Positions 1-6,930 of a stretch of DNA of 64,000 bases are shown in pieces. The notes under the pieces were generated by a model that worked only from the letters and a program-made list of their open reading frames with translations, ran no database searches and had not been told where the DNA came from. The stretch is from Oceanospirillaceae bacterium (GTDB taxonomy: Bacteria > Pseudomonadota > Gammaproteobacteria > Pseudomonadales > Litoribrevibacteraceae), in the NCBI GenBank assembly GCA_015665455.1, contig JADFAD010000006.1:496001-560000 (forward strand), in the 5' to 3' direction. The position numbers and the translations under genes were made by a program. Positions within the stretch are counted from its first letter, which is position 1; the number at the start of each line of letters is the position of its first letter.

Positions 1-232
1 CAATTTTACCTAATGTGGTTGAGGGAGAGAGATCGCCATACCCTACAGTAGAAGCCGTAACCACTAACCAATAAGGAAAATCGGGGAAAGCAATAAGATC
101 GCTTTCCCCAGCAAGATATAGCAAAAAGTAAGATAAGCACACGTACCCTCCGAACAGCAAGGCGAGGCCTTGCCACCGAAGTTCCATAAAGTGCTTATTA
201 ACAACTTCCCTAAGTTTACTAATTATCAACAT
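1..232 (-). CDS. Ion channel protein (K+ channel pore), partial at window edge
   Basis: The reverse strand from an ATG at 232 reads openly to the window edge, giving 77 residues. It begins MLIISKLREVVNKH, has a hydrophobic segment near residues 22-40, then a pore helix and the potassium selectivity filter TVGYGD at residues 62-67. This is the two-helix K+ channel fold (ion_trans_2). The second transmembrane helix and any C-terminal domain lie outside the window. It starts 12 bp after the stop of the PspA-like gene, so it is probably co-transcribed with it. A K+ channel next to yjfI/yjfJ-type genes is, from memory, a recurring neighbourhood in proteobacteria and suggests a role in membrane or ionic stress. 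Family is well supported; gating and exact role are unknown. Confidence 0.85.
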   Translation of the reverse strand, partial: MLIISKLREVVNKHFMELRWQGLALLFGGYVCLSYFLLYLAGESDLIAFPDFPYWLVVTASTVGYGDLSPSTTLGKI

Positions 233-244
233 AAATGAGGGCGC

Positions 245-928
245 TTACTTTCCTCCAAGGATACGAGCAAGCGCATCATCAGCACTCGTATTCGATCCTG
301 ATACACCGGCAGCTTTTAATCGAGCCTCTAAATCACCGCCATCTTCAGCAGACGCTAATTCTTCTGCCGATTCAAGCTCAGCAGAGCGTTGCTGCTGCTT
401 ATCTTGAATTCGCTGCAGTGATTCTGCGGCTGTTTTCATTTTACTGTTGGCCCCCAAATGTCTAGAGGAAACCGCCACTTGAGCTTTCTGCACAGACTCA
501 GTCGCTTTAACCATGTCGACCTGTTGCTCCATGCGTCTTAAATTCGTTTTAGCTTGGCTAATACTTTGCTTTAAACTACTTTCGGTCTTGCTGAACTGAT
601 CAACAAAGCCTTGCTCTGCGTCGCGCTGTTCTTGAAGTTCCACGACCTTTTGAGCACACTCCAAAGCCAATTGATGGTCACTTTCCGCCGCCTTTCTGGC
701 ATGGCCTTCGTATTCTGTCATTGAAGCATTCAAGCTGTTCACTTTTTGCTCGGCAAGTTTTCTTTTTGCCATAATTTGCGTCAATGAATGGTCTGACTTA
801 CGTAACTCTTCTTTTGCGTCTCTGATTTCCTGATCAAGAATACGTAACGCCTGACTGTCGACTACAGCTTCTGCTGCTTCGGTTGCTCCGCCTTTAAGCG
901 CAGTAACTAACTTTTTCCAAACACTCAT
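245..928 (-). CDS. PspA/IM30 family protein
   Basis: A 227-residue, highly charged, mostly helical protein that starts MSVWKKLVTALKGG and is coiled coil over roughly residues 25-195. This is the layout of PspA/IM30/YjfJ proteins, which bind the inner face of the cytoplasmic membrane and help repair or stabilise it under stress. The C-terminal tail (residues about 195-227) ends DDALARILGGK, a short helix typical of the YjfJ subgroup. It lies 11 bp downstream of a YjfI-like gene and 12 bp upstream of a K+ channel, so it is the middle gene of an operon. It has no PspBC or PspF neighbours here, so regulation is probably unlike the classical psp operon (inference). Confidence 0.9.
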   Translation of the reverse strand: MSVWKKLVTALKGGATEAAEAVVDSQALRILDQEIRDAKEELRKSDHSLTQIMAKRKLAEQKVNSLNASMTEYEGHARKAAESDHQLALECAQKVVELQEQRDAEQGFVDQFSKTESSLKQSISQAKTNLRRMEQQVDMVKATESVQKAQVAVSSRHLGANSKMKTAAESLQRIQDKQQQRSAELESAEELASAEDGGDLEARLKAAGVSGSNTSADDALARILGGK

Positions 929-939
929 AATTTGATTCC

Positions 940-1329
940 TTATTTCAGGTGGTCTTGATAGGCATCTAAAAACGCTTCTATGTTTTCAAAAAGCATCTGA
1001 ATTTCCAGAAGAATACTTTCTTCTTTTGATTGAGAAGATAAGGCACCAAAGGCCATGTAATAATCTTCTCCACTGACCTGAGTAATACCAATCGTCGTTA
1101 AAGGGAATACTTGATGTGTCTTTAAAATCTCATCATTAAGCAGTGCTGTATCTGCCACTTGTTCTTTCGAAAAAAGCAGGGATTCAACAATAATTTGTTC
1201 ACCGCTGACAGCTAGATAGGCATCAATGCCATCATCATTAGTAATACAAATGCACCCATCTTCCCTTGTGATTGCCATATCCTTGTTGTCGGATAATAGC
1301 GCTTCCAGCGTATTAAGATTCCAGCTCAT
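940..1329 (-). CDS. YjfI family protein (DUF2170)
   Basis: A 129-residue acidic protein that resembles the YjfI/DUF2170 family, whose function is not established. Seen directly: an N-terminus MSWNLNTLEALL, a central beta-rich part, and an amphipathic C-terminal helix. No signal peptide or membrane segment is evident, so it should be cytoplasmic. It is the first gene of the yjfI-pspA-K+ channel operon. In known relatives, yjfI sits directly upstream of yjfJ as here. The divergent promoter region of about 180 bp upstream would serve both this operon and the DUF6471-like gene on the other strand. Confidence 0.8.
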   Translation of the reverse strand: MSWNLNTLEALLSDNKDMAITREDGCICITNDDGIDAYLAVSGEQIIVESLLFSKEQVADTALLNDEILKTHQVFPLTTIGITQVSGEDYYMAFGALSSQSKEESILLEIQMLFENIEAFLDAYQDHLK

Positions 1330-1509
1330 TACTATCTCCTATCTGAATTTGTGCACTAGTAACTTTCTTAGTTGCTATATGGCTAACTGCTATGTAGACA
1401 ACATATTTTCAAAGAAGTTATATTTATTCATAGTAATTAATAAAATTCGAATGTAAAGTATATTTTACAAACAAAGCAATATTTCGTACGACTTGCGAGT
1501 ATAAAACCT

Positions 1510-1800
1510 ATGACCTCACAAAAAAAATCCGCTACATCATCCTGGAGAGAACTGGCATCTCGCATCATTAAGTCTGAAATGGCAAAAAGAAGCCTGAAGT
1601 ACAGCGACCTTAGTGAACGATTAGCGAGTCTAGACACTCATCAAAGCGCAGACAACCTACGCAATAAGATTAATAAAGGAATCATGGGCGCAGATCTATT
1701 CCTGCAAATCATGCTCGTTCTTAATGTAACAAGATTAGAACGTGAAAACCTAATTGAAATATTAAAAGAAATCGGTGTTAACGAAGATAAATTTCTGTAA
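1510..1800 (+). CDS. DUF6471-like small protein
   Basis: A 96-residue basic protein. The central part (LKYSDLSERLASLD, then SADNLRNKINKG) looks like a helix-turn-helix-type fold used in the DUF6471 family, which occurs in many bacteria and on mobile elements. The C-terminal half is helical and acidic. No signal peptide is seen. It starts at ATG 1510, and the next gene follows after a 51-bp gap. Its DNA-binding-like look and divergent position suggest it may regulate the yjfI-pspA operon, but this is only inference. Confidence 0.65.
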   Translation: MTSQKKSATSSWRELASRIIKSEMAKRSLKYSDLSERLASLDTHQSADNLRNKINKGIMGADLFLQIMLVLNVTRLERENLIEILKEIGVNEDKFL

Positions 1801-1851
1801 ACCTTTATACAATCACCCAGAATTATAAAATTTTAAATAGGCATTAGGAGT

Positions 1852-2286
1852 ATGGATATGAAAGGCGCAGGGGGAACGTCCGGCGGAATAGGCCAGTTCT
1901 TTATTAGTTTAATCATGATGTGCGGTGGCTTCTACTTATTGCTCAACTCCATTTCAGTCACCTCAAGTTTCGGCTTCGGGGCAAGAATGTATGGCATCTC
2001 AGCATTTGGTAGTACTTTCGGTATTACCTCAGGCATGATTATGATTCCATTCATGTTCGGGGTGGGCATCGTTTTTTATAATGCCAAAAACTGGATAGGT
2101 TGGTTGCTTACGATTGGTTCCATCGCGGCCTTAGTATTTGGCGTCATCGCCTCCATCCGCTTTAACTTCAGATCAATGAGTGCATTCGACCTGATCACAA
2201 TTTTAGTGTTGTCTGTTGGAGGTATTGGCATGTTCCTTAGATCACTCAGATCCATCGACGCTTCAGTGCCGGATGCCAACAAATAA
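1852..2286 (+). CDS. Small membrane protein, unknown function
   Basis: A 144-residue protein with a glycine-rich start (KGAGGTSGGIGQFF) and four likely transmembrane segments at about residues 15-32, 58-75, 82-100 and 112-130. The short loops and lack of catalytic motifs give no function. The start at ATG 1852 is preceded by TTAGGAG, a good ribosome binding site. It follows the DUF6471-like gene on the same strand. Together with the neighbouring pspA and channel genes it fits a membrane-stress locus, but that is context only. Confidence 0.6.
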   Translation: MDMKGAGGTSGGIGQFFISLIMMCGGFYLLLNSISVTSSFGFGARMYGISAFGSTFGITSGMIMIPFMFGVGIVFYNAKNWIGWLLTIGSIAALVFGVIASIRFNFRSMSAFDLITILVLSVGGIGMFLRSLRSIDASVPDANK

Positions 2287-2298
2287 TCCCTAAAAAAC

Positions 2299-2329
2299 AA
2301 ACCCCACAGGTGACAGGCCTACGGGGTTT
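2299..2329. terminator. Bidirectional intrinsic terminator
   Basis: AAACCCC at 2299-2305 pairs with GGGGTTT at 2323-2329 around a partly paired loop. It lies between the convergent membrane-protein gene and the amidotransferase gene and could stop transcription from both sides. Confidence 0.6.
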
Positions 2330-2373
2330 AAGAATTTCAGGTTAACGCCACTGAAGTAAGGCAGAATAAAGTC

Positions 2374-3066
2374 CTACTGGCCTTCTAATTTTTCCAGAAC
2401 AGCAAACATGATCTGATTAATTGAAGAAAACTTAGCTGGCGTTGAAAGCATTTCTTCCTCGGTTTGCACGTAAGTGGAACCATCTAACTCATCTCGACAG
2501 TTTTCAATCAACGAAGATGCAGACTCTAATGTAGTTTCTAAATGGAATTGAAACCCTACAACCCGATCATTCAGGATAAAACCTTGATTATCGCATGCTG
2601 CACTTTTCACTAACGAAGTGGCACCTTCAGGTATGCCGAACGTATCACCATGCCAGTGAAAAACTTCTGAACTATCAGGAATAGCATCAGCAAGAATGGT
2701 ATTTTCTGCAGCAGCAGTCTTAGATATATCGAACCATCCTATTTCACGATGTGCATTCTTAGTGACCTTTGCGCCTAAGACATCAGCAATAAGCTGAGCA
2801 CCCAAGCAGATACCCAATACTATCTTTCCTGAATCGATGGCGGATTTAATGAACTCTTTCTCTGACTTAAGCCAAGTATATTCATCATAATCGTAAATAC
2901 CCATTGGCCCACCCATCACGATCAACCAATCAAACTCATCGACGTTAGGTAGAGATTCACCCCGATATAAGTGCGTGGATGACAATTCGTGATTTCTTTC
3001 TTTTAGAAAAGGCTCAATGCTACTCAACCCTTCAAAAGCTACGTGCTGTAGATAATGGACTTTCAT
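2374..3066 (-). CDS. Class I glutamine amidotransferase-like protein
   Basis: A 230-residue cytoplasmic protein of the GATase1 fold, similar to stand-alone GMP-synthase-like amidotransferases. The catalytic triad is visible: the nucleophile elbow GICLGAQL with Cys87, and FQFHLE with His175 and Glu177. The oxyanion strand MGGPMGIYD (residues 51-59) is also typical. Such stand-alone enzymes hydrolyse glutamine or gamma-glutamyl compounds, and some act in gamma-glutamyl-polyamine breakdown. The substrate here cannot be read from sequence. A small gene of 80 codons lies just upstream on the same strand. Confidence 0.85.
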   Translation of the reverse strand: MKVHYLQHVAFEGLSSIEPFLKERNHELSSTHLYRGESLPNVDEFDWLIVMGGPMGIYDYDEYTWLKSEKEFIKSAIDSGKIVLGICLGAQLIADVLGAKVTKNAHREIGWFDISKTAAAENTILADAIPDSSEVFHWHGDTFGIPEGATSLVKSAACDNQGFILNDRVVGFQFHLETTLESASSLIENCRDELDGSTYVQTEEEMLSTPAKFSSINQIMFAVLEKLEGQ

Positions 3067-3094
3067 AAACTTCTCCAGATCAAATGAATTTACA

Positions 3095-3337
3095 TCATGA
3101 ATTTACAGGTACAAAAATAGGATCAGATGCGATTACTCGAATACCTTCCGGGCTGCTTTCATATATTTGCCGCGCATCTTCCGCAACGAATGTCTTTGTT
3201 TCGTACTCAGAAGAATCATTAAATAAGGCCAATACTTTTGACAATGATTCATCCGCCCAAGGTGTTGTAATATCAACATCACACAAGGCTTTTCCGTTTT
3301 GAATTACCGAAACTCGATACTGCTTTGCCACATCCAT
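3095..3337 (-). CDS. Small hypothetical protein
   Basis: An 80-residue acidic protein starting MDVAKQYRVSVIQNGK, with alternating strands and helices and no signal peptide, membrane segment or motif that I recognise. It ends 28 bp before the amidotransferase start on the same strand, so the two may be co-transcribed. Upstream of its ATG the strand reads AAAGGAA, a good ribosome binding site. Function unknown. Confidence 0.55.
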   Translation of the reverse strand: MDVAKQYRVSVIQNGKALCDVDITTPWADESLSKVLALFNDSSEYETKTFVAEDARQIYESSPEGIRVIASDPIFVPVNS

Positions 3338-3377
3338 TTCCTTTGTTCTTATGTGATCGTTGAGACCACATCAATAA

Positions 3378-4076
3378 TTAAAAAGCAGGTCCATCCATAC
3401 GAGGAGACCAATCTTCAATACAGTTTAATGTCAGTCTTTTGTTAATTACTTTTCGCCAAGACGATACCAACGGCAGTGTTAACGCTTCATTTAATAACTT
3501 AGGGTCCAAAACGCCCTGATAAAATAATGCGGCCACTCGGCTCATCGGCCATTCAGGCCAAGGCCGATTCTCAAGGATAATTTCATCTCCCGAACCGATC
3601 GTACCGGCCTCTAATACACGAAAATACCAACCGGTTCTCAATGTATTTTGAAGTCGCATAGCCATATCCGGGACATCAAATCGATCATTCAACTTCCAGC
3701 AAGGTTGGCGGCCTTGAGACACCTCAAGGACCGTTTCACCAATTCGAACCCGATCACCAATACAAATGGTATCTTCGTTCACACCGGTAGTACTTAAGTT
3801 CTCACCAAACGCACCTGGCGCACGTAAAAGATCCAACGCACCAAGCTCTTCACGCCATAAGGCATAATGTTCATAGGGATATAAATGAACCGCCTTCTCT
3901 ATTCCACCATGAACTCTAAGGTCGCCTTGTTCATCACCAATAAACCCCATGCTTTCAAGCATCACACGACCTGACACTTCGTGTTTATCAATGCCACTGA
4001 ACGTTTCGCGTCGAGTAAAAGGTTCCGCTTTACCCATCAAAACCTTATTCACGACACCAAGGACTTCGCCCGTCAT
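3378..4076 (-). CDS. MOSC domain protein (YiiM-like)
   Basis: A 232-residue protein with the MOSC fold seen in molybdenum-cofactor sulfurases and in YiiM/YcbX, which use Mo cofactor to reduce N-hydroxylated compounds. Seen: the N-terminal strand GEVLGVVNKV, the signature VHGGIEKAVHLYP (residues 55-67), GENLSTTG, and GRQPCWKLN with the conserved Cys126 that would ligate molybdenum. The C-terminal extension (about residues 150-232) fits YiiM. It is divergent from the MocR regulator, with a 54-bp shared promoter region containing a palindrome, so MocR may control it (inference). Confidence 0.85.
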   Translation of the reverse strand: MTGEVLGVVNKVLMGKAEPFTRRETFSGIDKHEVSGRVMLESMGFIGDEQGDLRVHGGIEKAVHLYPYEHYALWREELGALDLLRAPGAFGENLSTTGVNEDTICIGDRVRIGETVLEVSQGRQPCWKLNDRFDVPDMAMRLQNTLRTGWYFRVLEAGTIGSGDEIILENRPWPEWPMSRVAALFYQGVLDPKLLNEALTLPLVSSWRKVINKRLTLNCIEDWSPRMDGPAF

Positions 4077-4104
4077 CAGAAATTAATCCTTATCGCTTTA
4101 CTTT

Positions 4105-4146
4105 TTGTATTAATACAATAAACTGTTTGTATGACTACATCATACA
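4105..4146. promoter_or_regulatory. Putative MocR operator region
   Basis: The 54-bp divergent intergenic region contains the perfect 14-bp palindrome TTGTATTAATACAA (4105-4118). A second TGTATG...CATACA inverted pair at 4128-4133 and 4141-4146 overlaps the MocR start codon. Repeated TGTAT/ATACA half-sites fit a winged-helix GntR-type dimer and suggest autoregulation plus control of the MOSC gene. The assignment is inference. Confidence 0.45.
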
Positions 4147-5459
4147 CAAAAAATTTGAACGGCAAAACCACGGCTGAAATAGCCACCCAGCTGACGTCAG
4201 CCATTCGTACCGGCCGTTTATCCGTTGGCGATAAATTACCTCCAATACGACAATTAGCCACTCAACTGGGGGTCAGCCCCAATACCGTTGCCAATGCCTA
4301 CACACAATTGGGCGACGCAGGGCTGGTTATTTCTCATGGCAGAGGAGGCACTCTTGTCGCAGAAAAACCCTCAACACTGGATACAGGCTCTGTCATTCCT
4401 GAAGGATTATTTGACCTTGCCCACGGTAACGTAGATTCGTATTTACTGCCTAAACCGTCCGGAAACCTCAGTGACATATTCTCAACGGAAGCAGGATACG
4501 ACGCAGACAGTGATGTAGATGAATTACTAAAGCTTGCTGAGAAATGTCTAATCTCAAAAGGAAAGATAAGTACCAACTTATCCGTTTTTTCGGGGGCTCT
4601 GGACGCAATGGAGCGTGCTCTACGAGCTCACACCATTCCTGGTTCTCGTGTTTGGGTTGAAGACCCCTTTTGGCCTCCCGTATTACTGTTACTCAAAAAC
4701 TTACGCTTAAAGCCTGTACCTTTATTGGTTGATTCCGATGGCTGTACGCTCCCCGGCGACGATGAACAAGCAACGGCAGTGATCTTGACGCCCCGAGCTC
4801 ATAACCCAACCGGCATAACAATGAGCGCCGAACGAAAACAGGAATGGAATAAGTTCTTACAAAATCGATCGGACTGCCTTCTGATTACGGACGACTATTG
4901 GGGGCCATTACCAAATGAGGAATCACAGTATGATGGGTCACTGGATGGGCCAATTCTCACCAGTAATTTATGGTTAAACATCATGTCGACCAGTAAATTC
5001 CTCGGGCCAGACTTAAGAATTGCAATCGCCAGCGGCAATGAACTACTCCTTAACGCCATGCGCCACCAGCAGATCCTTGGGCCTCGTTGGGTCAGTCATT
5101 TACTGCAAAAAATTGCAGCCAAACTTTGGCAGGAATCCATCGATAATGGCCAGCTGGCCGAAGCGGCCAATAGCTATCAATTACGTCGAACTCATCTCTG
5201 TCAAATGCTGTCAGATAAACTGGGCACTGAAATCGAAACCGGTGAAGGCCTTCATCTATGGCTACCCGTAAAATCCGAGATCGCCACTGTACAAAATATG
5301 GCGGCACGAGGGTGGGCCATTCAAGCAGGCCAACCTTTCCGGCTGACCAGCCAATCGGCCGTACGGATCAGTCTTGGTAACATACGTCCTGATCACTACA
5401 ACAAACTGGTGGATGATTTAGCCCAATCACTGTTAATCGCAGGTAGAGTCATCACTTAA
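4131..5459 (+). CDS. MocR/GntR family regulator with aminotransferase domain
   Basis: A 442-residue two-domain regulator. Residues about 10-75 form a GntR winged helix with LPPIRQLATQLGVSPNTV as the recognition region. The rest is a class I aminotransferase-like domain that binds pyridoxal phosphate; the likely Schiff-base lysine is Lys289 in STSKFLGP, and NPTG is present at about residues 225-228. MocR proteins usually sense PLP or an amino-compound adduct and control nearby genes. It is divergent from the MOSC gene and upstream of a class V aminotransferase. The start lies inside an inverted repeat, consistent with autoregulation. Confidence 0.88.
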   Translation: MTTSYTKNLNGKTTAEIATQLTSAIRTGRLSVGDKLPPIRQLATQLGVSPNTVANAYTQLGDAGLVISHGRGGTLVAEKPSTLDTGSVIPEGLFDLAHGNVDSYLLPKPSGNLSDIFSTEAGYDADSDVDELLKLAEKCLISKGKISTNLSVFSGALDAMERALRAHTIPGSRVWVEDPFWPPVLLLLKNLRLKPVPLLVDSDGCTLPGDDEQATAVILTPRAHNPTGITMSAERKQEWNKFLQNRSDCLLITDDYWGPLPNEESQYDGSLDGPILTSNLWLNIMSTSKFLGPDLRIAIASGNELLLNAMRHQQILGPRWVSHLLQKIAAKLWQESIDNGQLAEAANSYQLRRTHLCQMLSDKLGTEIETGEGLHLWLPVKSEIATVQNMAARGWAIQAGQPFRLTSQSAVRISLGNIRPDHYNKLVDDLAQSLLIAGRVIT

Positions 5460-5587
5460 ATCGAAAACAAAATGAACACTTTATTCAGTACCTCTACTGA
5501 CTGTCGATGAGAGAAAGCGCCTACAGCTACCTCTTTACTGCTATTAAAGTTACTATGAATGAATTCGCTCTATAAATGGAAACCAAC

Positions 5588-6820
5588 ATGAGTTCTGAGA
5601 TTTTACCCCCAAAGGAAATTGCCTTAAGCAACATACTACCAAGTGAGCCCCTACTTCTTATGGGTGCAGGGCCTGTGCCTATTCCTCATGCGGTTGCCCA
5701 GGCAAATGGCGTGGTAATTAATCATCTTGGTGACACCATGGATCAAGTGATCCAGCGTGTGAAGCTAATGTCTCAATACGCATTTCAAACACGCAGCGAC
5801 AAAATCATTGGCGTTGCAGGGCCTGCCTCAGCAGCCATGGAAATGGCCATAACCAATGTGCTTTGGCCAGGTAAGAAAGTACTCATCATCGAAATGGGAA
5901 CGTTCAGTAACCGATTTGGCGAAATGGCCGAAGCAATCGGTGCGGATGTTGATTACTTATCCACAAGCAGTGAAAACGAATATACACCACCACCCGCTAT
6001 TACGTTGGCGCATGTAAAAAAGAAGCTTTCTGAAACGCAATACGACGTTGTAACCATGGTTCAAGGCGAAACGTCCTGTGGTATGTATAACAGCATACTG
6101 CCTGACATTGCCGCTGAAGCTAAAAATCATGGAGCATTAGTCATCGTTGATGCCGTTTGCACGTTAAGCACCATGCCTCTGAAAATGGACGCATGGGGCT
6201 TAGACATCGTAGTCACTGGCGGTCAAAAAGGCTTGTCCTCAATCCCAGGGGTATCTGTCCTCGCGTTTTCAGAAACCGCTTGGAACATCGTCGAAACAAG
6301 AGACAATCAATGCCCTCATTGGTGTCTAGATGCAACACGCGCTCAGAAGTTTTGGGGCCATCAACAATACCACTACACCGCGCCAGTACCGGGTGTATTA
6401 GCGTTGCATGAAGCACTTCGATTGATCTGTACAGAAACACTGGAAAAGCGCTTCGAACGACACGAACTGAGTTCAAAAGCCCTTCAAGCAGGCCTTGAAG
6501 CCATGGGGTTAACGTTATTTGTCAAAGAAGAGCACAGGCTGAATTCCGTCGTTGCTATCCACCTACCCGAAGGCGCTGACTCTGCCGCAATTCGTGATTA
6601 TATGGTGGAACGATTCAACGTCGAAATTTCTGGCGCATTCGGCCTAAACATCATTCGTATTGGCCAAATGGGTGAACAATGTCGATCGCACAACCTGTTT
6701 AAAGTGCTTTACGCGTTAGGCATGTCATTCAAGAAAAACGGTTTTGAAGTGGATATTGCTAAAGGCATGGCGGCATTAGAAACTAACTTAGTGAGAGATC
6801 TCGATCACTTTGTGGACTAA
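5588..6820 (+). CDS. Class V PLP-dependent aminotransferase (alanine-glyoxylate type)
   Basis: A 410-residue fold-type I enzyme of the alanine-glyoxylate/serine-pyruvate aminotransferase group. Seen: LLMGAGPVPIPHAV near the N-terminus, GPASAAMEMAI in the PLP phosphate-binding region, the DAVCTLS aspartate, and VTGGQKGLSSIPG with the likely PLP lysine Lys214. The C-terminal small domain is intact. I start at ATG 5588 because GGAA lies eight bases upstream, whereas the in-frame ATG at 5576 has no ribosome binding site. It follows mocR on the same strand after about 130 bp. MocR often regulates an aminotransferase, so a functional link is plausible but unproven. Confidence 0.85.
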   Translation: MSSEILPPKEIALSNILPSEPLLLMGAGPVPIPHAVAQANGVVINHLGDTMDQVIQRVKLMSQYAFQTRSDKIIGVAGPASAAMEMAITNVLWPGKKVLIIEMGTFSNRFGEMAEAIGADVDYLSTSSENEYTPPPAITLAHVKKKLSETQYDVVTMVQGETSCGMYNSILPDIAAEAKNHGALVIVDAVCTLSTMPLKMDAWGLDIVVTGGQKGLSSIPGVSVLAFSETAWNIVETRDNQCPHWCLDATRAQKFWGHQQYHYTAPVPGVLALHEALRLICTETLEKRFERHELSSKALQAGLEAMGLTLFVKEEHRLNSVVAIHLPEGADSAAIRDYMVERFNVEISGAFGLNIIRIGQMGEQCRSHNLFKVLYALGMSFKKNGFEVDIAKGMAALETNLVRDLDHFVD

Positions 6821-6872
6821 ACGCCGAACGACCTGACTCTTACACCATAATTTATTAAAACCTAGCTAAAAC

Positions 6873-6910
6873 AAAAAACGCGATGTCTCATGAAAGACAT
6901 CGCGTTTTTT
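6873..6910. terminator. Strong bidirectional intrinsic terminator
   Basis: A perfect 16-bp stem (AAAAAACGCGATGTCT pairing with AGACATCGCGTTTTTT) closes a 6-base loop. It lies between the convergent aminotransferase and VIT/VWA genes and has a T-run when read on either strand. Confidence 0.9.
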
Positions 6911-6930
6911 AATTCCTCTCCTATTTAAAT

